A stretch of DNA of 64,000 bases from Psychrobacter sp. P2G3 (GTDB lineage Bacteria; Pseudomonadota; Gammaproteobacteria; Pseudomonadales; Moraxellaceae): positions 3,257,752-3,321,751 of the forward strand of contig NZ_CP012529.1 of the NCBI RefSeq assembly GCF_001593285.1, written 5' to 3'. A program made the position numbers and the translations under genes. Positions 37,750 through 46,500 of this stretch are shown here, piece by piece. The notes below the pieces were generated by a model, which was not told the origin of the DNA, made no database searches, and saw only the letters and a list, made by a program, of their open reading frames with translations. Position 1 is the first letter of the stretch. The number at the start of each line of letters is the position of its first letter.

Positions 37750-38853
37750 CCAAATCTCTGATCGTGATCCTAAGCGGAACGGTATGCCCCAAAAGCCATA
37801 GCCAGATGACACCACAAAGTGTCCACGACCAATTGCTTCATAACCGTAACCTAGACGGTTAATAGCACTGACGATAAAATTAGCGGGAAATACCTGGCCA
37901 TTATGAGTATGTCCTGACACTTGTAAATCAATGGGTAACTGGCTATGTTCAACGATATCACTAGGACGATGGTCTAGTAATATGATGGGCTCATCTACAT
38001 CTACTTGTGCCAGTAATTCTGTCGTCGCTACGCGCTCACGTTTGTGATTATCAAAACGGCCAACCAACCAAATCGGTTGATCTTGATGCGTCAGGCAGAC
38101 TACATCATCGTTCAATAAATGCACGCCAGCACTACGCAGTGAGTGACTAATTGGCTGTTCATGCCCGTATAAATCATGATTGCCTAACGTCGCATAAACC
38201 CCATAAGGCAGGCTAGCACATAGTTCAGTTAAGTTTGCCTGCATATCGTAGGCTGTAAATGCTTCGGTATTATCATCCATAATATCGCCCGGCATCAACA
38301 GTATATCCGCTTCAGACTGGACGACAAGGCGACGTAGCCTATCTATCGCATCGCGACCAAATAGCCGACCAATATGTAAATCACTAGCTACCGCAATACG
38401 TAATTGCCTTACCATCGGTTTATTAATACTAATAGTTTTTTTACGCACAACAGGTACGTAGGCGCTATATAAAGCATAAATGAACAGACCAATAAAAATA
38501 ACCAGAGCAAGTACTCGCAACCCCGTTGCCACTACCGAAGGATTAAGAACACGGTAGTCAGTAAAGGTTACTATTAGCCAATAACCTCCGTATAACAAGC
38601 TGATTAGCAACGCGGTTAGTACCATGAAATGCATGAACAACATCCAACTACTCACCCAGCGATAGCTATTGGCAAACACTCTTTTGACACTCAGTAGCAG
38701 CAAACTATTGGTAATGATAAATATAGTTACCATTACTGCGGTTTGTAAGGTAGTCGTTGTCCAAGGCTGTAACCACCATTGTAAGCTTAGCGCAGCTCCT
38801 AAACTAAAAAGCTGCAACAGTACAAAAATGGTGATAAAAAATGCGTAGCGCAT
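37726..38853 (-). CDS. Metallophosphoesterase, YaeI-like, copy A
   Basis: Calcineurin-like phosphoesterase (375 aa) tied to the inner membrane. Four helices in residues 1-140 precede the catalytic core: VASDLHIGRLFG (metal Asp and His), MPGDIMDD, LGNHDLYG, DHRPSD and SGHTHNGQVFP. This layout is that of YaeI-type enzymes; UDP-diacylglucosamine or other phospholipid headgroup substrates are possible but unproven. A close paralogue lies at 39002-40096 on the same strand; a terminator separates them. Confidence 0.88.
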   Translation of the reverse strand: MRYAFFITIFVLLQLFSLGAALSLQWWLQPWTTTTLQTAVMVTIFIITNSLLLLSVKRVFANSYRWVSSWMLFMHFMVLTALLISLLYGGYWLIVTFTDYRVLNPSVVATGLRVLALVIFIGLFIYALYSAYVPVVRKKTISINKPMVRQLRIAVASDLHIGRLFGRDAIDRLRRLVVQSEADILLMPGDIMDDNTEAFTAYDMQANLTELCASLPYGVYATLGNHDLYGHEQPISHSLRSAGVHLLNDDVVCLTHQDQPIWLVGRFDNHKRERVATTELLAQVDVDEPIILLDHRPSDIVEHSQLPIDLQVSGHTHNGQVFPANFIVSAINRLGYGYEAIGRGHFVVSSGYGFWGIPFRLGSRSEIWLVTLNGK

Positions 38854-38932
38854 GAGTAATTCCAGAGTGATTTTGGTATTTAAAGAAATTTAGACAAGAC
38901 AAAAAAGTTTAAGCGGAAGTTTGGTAACGTAT

Positions 38933-38969
38933 AAAAAGCCTCTACTATGCTTATATAGTAGAGGCTTTT
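38933..38969 (-). terminator. Terminator between the two phosphoesterase genes
   Basis: AAAAGCCTCTACTAT / ATAGTAGAGGCTTTT perfect hairpin with a T-run on either strand. Confidence 0.9.
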
Positions 38970-39001
38970 AGCATGGGCATTAGGTCATTTATTTAAACAG
39001 T

Positions 39002-40096
39002 TTATGAAGCAGATTGTAACCTAATCATCCATATCTCAGAGCGCGTTCCTAGCCTAAATGGTACAGGACCAAAACCATAGCCTGAAGATACTAGAAACTG
39101 CGTATTTTCTATATTTTTTGTACCGTGTACCAGTGGTTGAAACCACTGTTTTAGCATCGTCAATGGAAATATCTGTCCGCCATGCGTATGTCCCGATAAG
39201 TGCAAATCTACGGGTAAATCGCTGATCTCTTCTAGCGCTGTAGGACGATGCTCTAAAAATATAGTCGGCTTATCGGTATCAACCTTCGACAGTAATTCTG
39301 ATGCTGATAAGCGTGTAGAATCTACATCGTCTGAACGCCCGACTAACCACACTGACTCGTTAAGCAATACACTCTCATTATCCAGTACTGTGATACCTGC
39401 ATCTGTTACCGCTTCAGCGATTGCTTCTTCGTACCCTAAGTAATCATGATTCCCTAATACAGCATACACGCCAAACGGCGCACGCAGTTTTGATAGACGC
39501 TCATGCATATTGGTTTTGTCATAATAGATAGTAGTATCATTCATAATATCACCTGCCAGCACCACCATGTCAGCATCCTGAGCATCGATGAGATTGACCA
39601 ACCTATCTATCTGTCGATTGCCAAACCATCTACCTAAGTGCGTATCGGATACTAAGGCAATATCTATTGGCTCATTCAATGGCTTGGTTGTCGTAACAGT
39701 TAACTGATGTACCACTGGCGAGTAAGCATTAAATACCGCTAAACTTACGATGCCAATATATATCATTATGCCGATGCTACGTATGAGCTTAGGTCGGCAC
39801 TGACCTTTCAATAACTTATAATATATCAGAGCAATAGCGGCGGTAATCAGCGCAGCATAGATCATAAAGCCTTGCAAAATACCCACGACTAAATAGACAT
39901 GAAAACGCTCACGCCAAAACTCACTAAGCCCATAAATGAGCGCCACATTATTAATAATAAAAACGGATGATATAATTGCTTTTTTTGTAATCGAACGTTT
40001 TGGCTTGATGAGCCACCATAAGATGACGCTAGTCGTTAACGCCAATATTTGGGTAACGACAATAAAGAAAAACCACATAATAATATCTGATTGCAT
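39002..40096 (-). CDS. Metallophosphoesterase, YaeI-like, copy B
   Basis: Paralogue of the preceding enzyme (364 aa) with the same layout: four N-terminal helices and a core with LVSDTHLGRWFG, VLAGDIMND, LGNHDYLGYEEA, LEHRPTALEE and SGHTHGGQIFP, all metal ligands kept. Its ending RLGTRSEIWMIRL is shared with copy A. The linker and membrane part are more divergent than the core, suggesting different membrane partners or substrates. Confidence 0.88.
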   Translation of the reverse strand: MQSDIIMWFFFIVVTQILALTTSVILWWLIKPKRSITKKAIISSVFIINNVALIYGLSEFWRERFHVYLVVGILQGFMIYAALITAAIALIYYKLLKGQCRPKLIRSIGIMIYIGIVSLAVFNAYSPVVHQLTVTTTKPLNEPIDIALVSDTHLGRWFGNRQIDRLVNLIDAQDADMVVLAGDIMNDTTIYYDKTNMHERLSKLRAPFGVYAVLGNHDYLGYEEAIAEAVTDAGITVLDNESVLLNESVWLVGRSDDVDSTRLSASELLSKVDTDKPTIFLEHRPTALEEISDLPVDLHLSGHTHGGQIFPLTMLKQWFQPLVHGTKNIENTQFLVSSGYGFGPVPFRLGTRSEIWMIRLQSAS

Positions 40097-40344
40097 AAAG
40101 ATGGCGTCATCTTATAACAAATTTATGCGAATCTGCATTGCTGAAACTTTTTTCATAGATATTCCACTTTCTGCCTACTAATATTAGAGCATGTCATCAA
40201 TTAGCACATTTATAAAATTAGTAGTCTTAAAATCTAAATGATGACATGCCCCAGTTTTATCAAAAACCTTGTTCGAGCCTTTATTCTTATCATCCTTACC
40301 TTACAAAATCTAATGACTTATTAGGATATATATCTACTGTATAG

Positions 40345-40358
40345 GTTTCACGTGAAAC
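40345..40358. other. parS site (perfect 14-bp core)
   Basis: GTTTCACGTGAAAC in the intergenic region ahead of the SDR gene's stop. It matches the universal ParB-binding palindrome exactly. About 23 kb from the origin side of the window. Confidence 0.85.
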
Positions 40359-40390
40359 AGTATTACCTTCTATAATTTTTGCTATCTTCA

Positions 40391-41353
40391 CTACTTCTGA
40401 TCTTCTAACGCCTGCTTAAACGTTGGTTGCTTAAACTCATATCCTGCGTCCTGTAATGCTTGTGGCAATACCCTTTGCCCATCAATCAGTAGCGTCGACA
40501 TCTCACCGAACATCAGCTTAAGCAAAAACTCTGGCAAAGTGAAAAACGTTGGACGATTTAGCCATGATCCAAGTGCTTTGGTAAAAGTATGATTGGTTAC
40601 TGGGTTAGGCGCAGTGAGGTTATAGACCAGCGCTGGCGTATCATTTGTGGTTTTTAGCGAGTTATCCTGCGTGGTCTGACCGTTCGTATAATCAGTACAA
40701 TGCTTTTCAATGATAAATATCGCAGCCCCTACCCAGTCTTCACGACTGACCCAGCTCATAATTTGATTGCCATCACCCAATTGTCCACCGACGCCCATCT
40801 TAAACGGTGTTAAAAGCTTACCCAGCATACCGCCATCAGGATGAATCACCACACCAGTGCGCACAATAGCTACAGGTACGCCATGTTCAGTGGCCTTGAG
40901 CGCTAACTGCTCCCAATCATCACATAATTTATGAGCAAAATCCGTCTCAAAACTACTACTTTCAGTCAATGGCTTATCACCTTGCACTCCATACCAGCCA
41001 ATCGCTGAACCGCTAACTAGCAGTTTAGGCTTGGCGCTACTGCGTGCAATAAATGCTAATATTGACTCGGTAGGCTTAACGCGGCTCGCCATTAGCTGCT
41101 CTTTACGGGTATCGCTCCAACGCGAGTCTGCAATCCCAGCACCTGCTAGATTTAGAACGACATCGAAGCTTTTATCAGTCTTTGCAAGCTCATCATAAGT
41201 CACCATAGCGATATCGTCAGGGTGTGCTTGGCTGCTATCACGAGTCAACCAAGTAATATGCAGCTCTTTATTCTGTGCGCGGTAACGTGTCATCAGCTCA
41301 CGACTAAATGCACTACCTAAGAATCCTGAGCCACCACTGATTAGAATATTCAT
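40391..41353 (-). CDS. TIGR01777-family NAD(P)-dependent epimerase (SDR)
   Basis: Extended-type SDR protein (320 aa) related to YfcH. It has the N-terminal Rossmann motif ILISGGSGFLGSAF, the LNLAGAGIAD block, SGSAIGWYG with catalytic-type Tyr, and VRTGVVIHPDGGML. The C-terminal DUF1731 segment (LPEFLLKLMFGEMSTLLIDGQRVLPQAL) is typical of the TIGR01777 group. The substrate is unknown; a nucleotide-sugar role is assumed only from the fold. Confidence 0.88.
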   Translation of the reverse strand: MNILISGGSGFLGSAFSRELMTRYRAQNKELHITWLTRDSSQAHPDDIAMVTYDELAKTDKSFDVVLNLAGAGIADSRWSDTRKEQLMASRVKPTESILAFIARSSAKPKLLVSGSAIGWYGVQGDKPLTESSSFETDFAHKLCDDWEQLALKATEHGVPVAIVRTGVVIHPDGGMLGKLLTPFKMGVGGQLGDGNQIMSWVSREDWVGAAIFIIEKHCTDYTNGQTTQDNSLKTTNDTPALVYNLTAPNPVTNHTFTKALGSWLNRPTFFTLPEFLLKLMFGEMSTLLIDGQRVLPQALQDAGYEFKQPTFKQALEDQK

Positions 41354-41376
41354 GCCCTACTCCCTATATCTTTTGC

Positions 41377-41877
41377 TTAGCATTCAGTTGAAATTAATCC
41401 TTTGTAACTATCCTCTTCTTTTTTGGAAGTTATATCAAAACCACTTTTACATACTTTTGGTAAAGCAATGCAGCTAGCGATAGCAGAGTTAATAGCGCCG
41501 AACAGACCTACGATAAACATAAAAGCTAATAGCACTGCAATTTCCACCCATGAATGTATCCCTAAATAGATGACGATTGCGCCCATATAAAATGCAGATG
41601 TCACAAATCCAATTAAAAAGGACGTACGTATACTTTCATGATCACCGCGCCATATCTTTTTGCTGGCAATAACAATACCTGTCAATAATGCTGGAATAAA
41701 ACCAAGTAATCCAACATAGAGCATTGGTTGATAACTAATCTGGACAAAATCTGCTTCTCTAAATATCAATAAAACGCACAACTGCACAATCAGCCCACCA
41801 ATAACACTACCAAGCCCTGCAAATAAGATAATGACTTGTAAATAAGGATAAGCATCAACCCTGCCATTCATTTTCAT
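41377..41877 (-). CDS. Hypothetical membrane protein
   Basis: A 166-aa protein not recognised. Four membrane helices can be seen (ILFAGLGSVIGGLIVQLCVLLI, PMLYVGLLGFIPALLTGIVIA, FLIGFVTSAFYMGAIVIYLG, and VEIAVLLAFMFIVGLFGAINSAIA), with short polar termini. It lies upstream of the SDR gene on the same strand with a 23-bp gap, so they are probably co-transcribed. No functional clue. Confidence 0.6.
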   Translation of the reverse strand: MKMNGRVDAYPYLQVIILFAGLGSVIGGLIVQLCVLLIFREADFVQISYQPMLYVGLLGFIPALLTGIVIASKKIWRGDHESIRTSFLIGFVTSAFYMGAIVIYLGIHSWVEIAVLLAFMFIVGLFGAINSAIASCIALPKVCKSGFDITSKKEEDSYKGLISTEC

Positions 41878-42058
41878 TATATTTATCCTATAAAAGTTAA
41901 TCGTTAACTTAGTATAAATAGGGTGTTGGTAGCGCTAATGAATTTGCCATGGATAATTGATGGATAAGTATCTCAGTTTTTCTAGTCTATCCATTACGCA
42001 AAACGCTTACGAATAGGACACTCACCATCATCGTTGCTGTGGTGATAGCTATCTTTTA

Positions 42059-42766
42059 GGGGCTGTCCTAGATAAGTAAAATAATCTAGGATAGTCATAT
42101 GAGAAAGAGTAGATTAAGTTGGTACAAACAAACTAAGCTTATCGAACTATTTGTTGCCGGTTCTACCGCAAGAACAGCAGCAAGCTTAGTGGGTGTTAAT
42201 AAAACAACAGCCAGCTATTACTTTCACAGGCTAAGACTACTGATTTATGAAAATAGTCAGGAACCTGGCCTTCTAGAAGGCGAAATAGAAGTTGATGAGA
42301 GCTACTTTGGCGGCAGACGCAAAGGCAAACGTGGTCGCGGTGCTGGTAACAAAGTTCCTGTTTTTGGACTGCTTAAGCGCAATGGTAGCGTCTATGCTTG
42401 TATCATCCCTAATGCCAGAGCTGATACCTTAATCCCTATTATAAGAGAGAAAGTAAAGCCTGATAGTATCGTTTACACAGACTCCTTTAGAAGTTACAAC
42501 GCACTTGATGTCAGTGAGTTTACCCATTACCGCATTAACCATTCAAAAGAGTTTGTACAAGACAGTAATCATATTAACGGAATAGAGAACTTTTGGAGTC
42601 AAGCAAAGCGTCATATGCGTAAATATAATGGCATCCCAAAAGAGCATTTCCATCTGTTTTTAAAGGAATGTGAGTGGCGTTTTAACTACAGTGATCCGAA
42701 ACGTCAATTACGTCAGCTAAAACAATGGGTTAAAAAGGAACTGAACTAGTTATCTAGGACAGCCCC
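42059..42766 (+). mobile_element. IS1595-family insertion sequence, intact
   Basis: A 708-bp element with perfect 17-bp terminal inverted repeats (GGGGCTGTCCTAGATAA) and an 8-bp target duplication ATCTTTTA at 42051-42058 and 42767-42774. Size, end sequence and 8-bp duplication agree with the IS1595 family (IS1016-like). One transposase gene fills it. The right end enters the desaturase gene and supplies its stop codon. Confidence 0.95.
42099..42749 (+). CDS. IS1595-family transposase
   Basis: Full-length transposase (216 aa). It has an N-terminal helix-turn-helix segment (AASLVGVNKTTASYYFHRL), then the ISXO2-like DDE domain: VDESYFGGRRKGKRG, a conserved Asp in YTDSFRSY, and HINGIENFWSQAKRHMRKY with the family's final acidic region. 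No frameshift or stop is seen, so it may be active. It is entirely inside the IS. Confidence 0.95.
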   Translation: MRKSRLSWYKQTKLIELFVAGSTARTAASLVGVNKTTASYYFHRLRLLIYENSQEPGLLEGEIEVDESYFGGRRKGKRGRGAGNKVPVFGLLKRNGSVYACIIPNARADTLIPIIREKVKPDSIVYTDSFRSYNALDVSEFTHYRINHSKEFVQDSNHINGIENFWSQAKRHMRKYNGIPKEHFHLFLKECEWRFNYSDPKRQLRQLKQWVKKELN

Positions 42767-43669
42767 ATCTTTTATTTTGTTCCATCGATTGTTTATAAAG
42801 TCCGTAACAGCAGATATATCAGGCAATACATGCTGATCGGTCAGGTGCGGCGCTGCTGCATCCAAACGCTTGGCTAACTCCGGTAAATGATTGGATGGCA
42901 CAGCAGGAAATAGATGATGCTCTACGTGATAGAGCAAGTTAAAAGTCAATATGTTGACCAATGGGTTACGCTCAGTGCGGGCTAGCGTTTCATCACAATC
43001 TTGATGCACACCCCACACAGCAATGATTCCGACACTAGCATTTGCCAACATCATGGTCAGTAAGTGATACATCAACACTTGCGCTAACATGGCAACAGCT
43101 GGGATAGTAAACGCGGTCAACACAAGTGCAACTAAGATGACTAAAGCAATTAAGCTAAACTCTAACCAAGCCAATTTTTGATTGCGGCGACTGCTTAGAC
43201 GCAGTCCTTGACGATAGATATCGAACCGATAGGTTATGCCGCCTATCATCGCTTGCCACCATGACACTTTTGCCAGACTGCCCTCAATATCACTATCGCC
43301 TAGAGGGTCACGATGATGCGCCATATGAGTAGCTCGAATGCTATGCAAGCTGGTCATCAATAGCACACTAAGCAACAGCAATATGGCGGTAGTCGTACGT
43401 TTACCCGTACCTAAGCTATGATGATAGCCATCATGAGCTTGGCGAAAGGCCGCAGCAAAAAATAGATACGACGCGACGCACGCTAGTACATACCAAGATT
43501 GACTGGCAAACCACCATGACAGCAGTAAAAACGGATAAGGCAAGATAAGGTTATAAGCAATTTGGCCGCGAGTCAGCTGGTGCAAGTCTTTCCACTCTAC
43601 TGAGCTAACAGCATCTTTGATCGCTTGCTCTTTATTACCATGTGTTTTATTTGCTTTCATGTCACACAT
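42746..43669 (-). CDS. Membrane fatty acid desaturase, C terminus truncated by the IS
   Basis: Di-iron membrane desaturase/hydroxylase (307 aa). The three His boxes are HDGYHH, HMAHHRDP and YHVEHHLFP, with four membrane helices between. The gene's end was replaced: the last codons (GAVLDN, stop) are read from the IS right end. Beyond the IS, the original frame can be traced at 41994-42050 and would have ended with SYHHSNDDGECPIRKRFA. All His boxes remain, so activity may be kept. A GbsR/MarR regulator lies upstream. Confidence 0.85.
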   Translation of the reverse strand: MCDMKANKTHGNKEQAIKDAVSSVEWKDLHQLTRGQIAYNLILPYPFLLLSWWFASQSWYVLACVASYLFFAAAFRQAHDGYHHSLGTGKRTTTAILLLLSVLLMTSLHSIRATHMAHHRDPLGDSDIEGSLAKVSWWQAMIGGITYRFDIYRQGLRLSSRRNQKLAWLEFSLIALVILVALVLTAFTIPAVAMLAQVLMYHLLTMMLANASVGIIAVWGVHQDCDETLARTERNPLVNILTFNLLYHVEHHLFPAVPSNHLPELAKRLDAAAPHLTDQHVLPDISAVTDFINNRWNKIKDGAVLDN

Positions 43670-43726
43670 CCATTTGTCATTACTGCTACTAAAGGGAGTC
43701 TATATAAGCGCTACGTTATTACATTA

Positions 43727-43746
43727 ATTTCTGTTAAAACAGAAAT
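43727..43746. promoter_or_regulatory. Candidate operator ahead of the desaturase gene
   Basis: ATTTCTGTT-AA-AACAGAAAT, a perfect palindrome with 9-bp arms, 57 bp upstream of the desaturase start. A related site occurs at 44370-44389 ahead of the regulator gene. Confidence 0.6.
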
Positions 43747-43781
43747 ATGTACTCAAAATTTTTTATTTTTACATAGTTAGA

Positions 43782-44300
43782 TTATCCTAGAACCTTTTTA
43801 ATACTCGCACCTAGTTTCAAAAATTTTTTAAGGGCGCTAGTCGGTAGTCTAAGCATCTCAGATGACCAAGTGGTAACTGTATCAACGAATTCTTGGGTAT
43901 CACGAATACGTGCTTTTACTTCGCTATTTTCATGTTCAAACTCAGGGCTATTCATCAGTTCTTGTAAAAACTGTACTGTTGGATCCAGCTCACGCTTTTG
44001 GCGTTCAACTACAATGATACGTGCGAGCTCCCAAACATCAGTATTGGTCGTAAAATGATCTCGCCTGTCACCTAATATCGAAACCTTTTGTACCAATCCC
44101 CAATTTTGCAATTCTTTAATACTGTTTGAAACATTAGAGCGAGCAACCCCTAGAGTTTCGGTGATTTCTTCAGCATCTAACGGCTTACCAATGATATATA
44201 ACAATGCATGAATTTGTGACATGGTGCGATTGACACCCCACTGCGAGCCCATTTCGCCCCAATGTAAAATAAATTTTTCGGTCACAGGATTTAGTTTCAT
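43782..44300 (-). CDS. GbsR/MarR-family transcriptional regulator
   Basis: Winged-helix repressor-type protein (172 aa). HWGEMGSQWGVNRTMSQIHALLYIIGKPLDAEEITETLGVARSNVSNSIKELQNWGLVQKV is the GbsR/MarR layout; the C-terminal helices (from about 90) would form the dimer interface. It is adjacent to the desaturase gene in the same direction, with matching palindromes before both genes. Inference: it controls membrane-lipid unsaturation and its own synthesis. Confidence 0.85.
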   Translation of the reverse strand: MKLNPVTEKFILHWGEMGSQWGVNRTMSQIHALLYIIGKPLDAEEITETLGVARSNVSNSIKELQNWGLVQKVSILGDRRDHFTTNTDVWELARIIVVERQKRELDPTVQFLQELMNSPEFEHENSEVKARIRDTQEFVDTVTTWSSEMLRLPTSALKKFLKLGASIKKVLG

Positions 44301-44369
44301 GATTGATATCTACTCACTATTTTCTAGAATTTATAACTGCCTTCTTGACTCATAGTGCGCCATTCTTTT

Positions 44370-44389
44370 ATTTCTGTCAATAGTGAAAT
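44370..44389. promoter_or_regulatory. Candidate second operator for the GbsR-type regulator
   Basis: ATTTCTGTCAATAGTGAAAT shares the ATTTCTGT half-site and the GAAAT end of the 43727-43746 palindrome. It lies 70 bp upstream of the regulator's own start. Confidence 0.4.
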
Positions 44390-44427
44390 TAAGTAATCAT
44401 ACTGACTGTTTGAATGATTGCTACCCC

Positions 44428-45057
44428 CTAACGAACGATGAGACCTGTGGTTGCATCACAAATTTGGCTTGGTAAGGTATAACCTAGGGTCTCAGCTTTT
44501 AAGTAGCTGATTTGCTCGCCGAAATAAGCATAGGCATCAGTAAAGCTCATAGCAGGGGGCTGCCCTGATGGATTACAGCTTGTGGAAACTAATAGCCCAA
44601 ACGGATTATGAGCACTTACCATCTGTTGGCATAACTGACGGATAATAGGGTGAGCGATAACTCTAACAGCGACAGTTTGGTGCTGGCCAGTTATCCAAGG
44701 AGGTATACTTGTAGCAAGTGTGCTCGGAATAGGCAATAACCAAGTATGCGCTTGCTGCTCTTGAGTATAATCAGTATTGTTATCTGTCTGCCAGCTGTTG
44801 ATTACTTGCTCACGTTGATCATCTTCTAAAGCTTCTAATAAAGGTATTAAACGCTCTGCACTATCGGTAATGACAATCATACCTTTAGCTTGTGGACGCT
44901 GTTTGATATTCAAAATGCGCTGAACTGCCGCTTCATCATAAGCATCACAGCCAATACCCCAAACGCTTTCCGTTGGATAAGCAAGTAGCTGCCCTTCTTT
45001 AAGCCACTTAGCAGCTTGGACGACAGAGTCGGTAATGAATGGTGCGGATTGTTTCAT
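44428..45057 (-). CDS. tsaC: Threonylcarbamoyl-AMP synthase TsaC/YrdC
   Basis: Makes threonylcarbamoyl-AMP for the t6A base at tRNA position 37. It has the YrdC core LLAYPTESVWGIGCDA, NIKQRPQAKGMIVI, VAVRVIAHP and NPFGLLVSTSCNPSGQPP. Length (209 aa) is that of TsaC rather than the longer Sua5. It lies 157 bp downstream of dprA on the same strand, the usual gammaproteobacterial order. Confidence 0.94.
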   Translation of the reverse strand: MKQSAPFITDSVVQAAKWLKEGQLLAYPTESVWGIGCDAYDEAAVQRILNIKQRPQAKGMIVITDSAERLIPLLEALEDDQREQVINSWQTDNNTDYTQEQQAHTWLLPIPSTLATSIPPWITGQHQTVAVRVIAHPIIRQLCQQMVSAHNPFGLLVSTSCNPSGQPPAMSFTDAYAYFGEQISYLKAETLGYTLPSQICDATTGLIVR

Positions 45058-45214
45058 GACTTGAATACTTCAGGATAATAGAAGATTAAGCACTCATAAT
45101 AACATATGATAAAGAAAGACTAGGATAGCGGAGTTTGAAATTGTCGAAATTGTTCTTAGCTTAAATACTCAATAACTGGAGTACAAAGAAACTTTGAGAT
45201 AAAAAAACATGACT

Positions 45215-46465
45215 TTAGACGCGTAAATAACGCCCACCCAGTACGTTGATGATACCTAGCAATTCAAGTTCCATCAACTGCCCAATGAGCTGCGGCGGTG
45301 CAAACCCGGTGGTGACTAAGAGCGCATCTAAATCTTGTCCATGCCAATCAAGCTGAGCATAAACGACCTTTAAATGTTCAGGTACGACTATCGCGCTGCG
45401 AGGGGATTTGATATTAGATGACGCTGGTTGGTCAGCAGTTGCGATAGGACTTCCGCTAGTATTTATAGAATTGGAAGACTGAGTACTCTGCAATTGATTA
45501 CTGTTAAATTTGAACGTATCTGTTGAGCGATGGGGCTTATTACCGTAAGCCAGCTGACCGTTAACATCTTCTAATACTTGCTTAGGATGATAAATCAAAG
45601 TCGCGCCTTCACGTATCAAATGATGACAGCCTTCAGCATTACTATTATCAATATGACTGGGAACAGCAAAAACTTGCTTGCCTTGCTCAGAGGTTAGACG
45701 CGCAGTAATTAGCGAACCGCTTTGAACAGTAGCCTCTGTTACAATCGTCGCCAAGCTCAGTCCAGCAACTAAACGGTTACGACGCGGAAAAGTATGTTTG
45801 TGCGGCTGCGTGTGTGGTAATAGCTCACTGATAATACAGCCACCTTGCTCGATAATCTGAGCAAATAATTGATCATGATGATTGGGATAGTAAACATCAA
45901 TACCCGTACCCATGACACCAACGGTACGACCTTGATATTCACGATCGGTTTGAGCTAACGCACCTAAATGCGCCCGCTTATCGACGCCCATTGCAAGGCC
46001 GCTTGTGACGACGTAACCTGCCTGCGCTAAGTACTGTGCTATATCAAAAGTGATTTTTTGCGCATGGGCGGTGGGTTTTCGGCTACCCACGATAGCGATT
46101 TGTGCTTGCTGCAAGCGCGCGCTATTACCACGATAAAATAGCAATGGTGGCGGATCATAAATCTGTAGGAGCTGAACAGGATAATCGGGTTGATCGGCAA
46201 ATAGCAGGCTATAACGTTTCTCTATCAGCGCTTGCTGAATTTTATCGATACTGGCGAGCGTTTGCTCTGGCTGTTCATGACGTTTGAGGTGAGTGTGGTG
46301 AATACCTAACTGTCGCCATGCTTCTACCGTAGCCTGCCAAGCAAGCTGTGCATCATCAAAAGAGGTAATAAGCTTATGATAAGCAGACAATGATGCATTT
46401 ACCTCATACCACAATGCCAATATAGCGCGCTGTTCAACTGATAAAGGAGGTAAATGTACCGTCAT
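45215..46465 (-). CDS. dprA: DNA processing protein DprA
   Basis: Loads RecA on incoming single-stranded DNA during transformation (416 aa). It has an N-terminal SAM-like helical region, the Rossmann core with IAIVGSRKPTAHAQKI, SGLAMGVDKRAHLGAL, and GCIISELLPHTQPHKHTFPRRNRLVAGLS, and a C-terminal winged-helix (about 355-416). A low-complexity Ser/Asn linker (310-350) is longer than usual. Consistent with comM, this suggests natural transformation ability. Confidence 0.95.
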   Translation of the reverse strand: MTVHLPPLSVEQRAILALWYEVNASLSAYHKLITSFDDAQLAWQATVEAWRQLGIHHTHLKRHEQPEQTLASIDKIQQALIEKRYSLLFADQPDYPVQLLQIYDPPPLLFYRGNSARLQQAQIAIVGSRKPTAHAQKITFDIAQYLAQAGYVVTSGLAMGVDKRAHLGALAQTDREYQGRTVGVMGTGIDVYYPNHHDQLFAQIIEQGGCIISELLPHTQPHKHTFPRRNRLVAGLSLATIVTEATVQSGSLITARLTSEQGKQVFAVPSHIDNSNAEGCHHLIREGATLIYHPKQVLEDVNGQLAYGNKPHRSTDTFKFNSNQLQSTQSSNSINTSGSPIATADQPASSNIKSPRSAIVVPEHLKVVYAQLDWHGQDLDALLVTTGFAPPQLIGQLMELELLGIINVLGGRYLRV

Positions 46466-46500
46466 GACTGTTTTACTCGTAGATAATTGCTATAGAAGCT

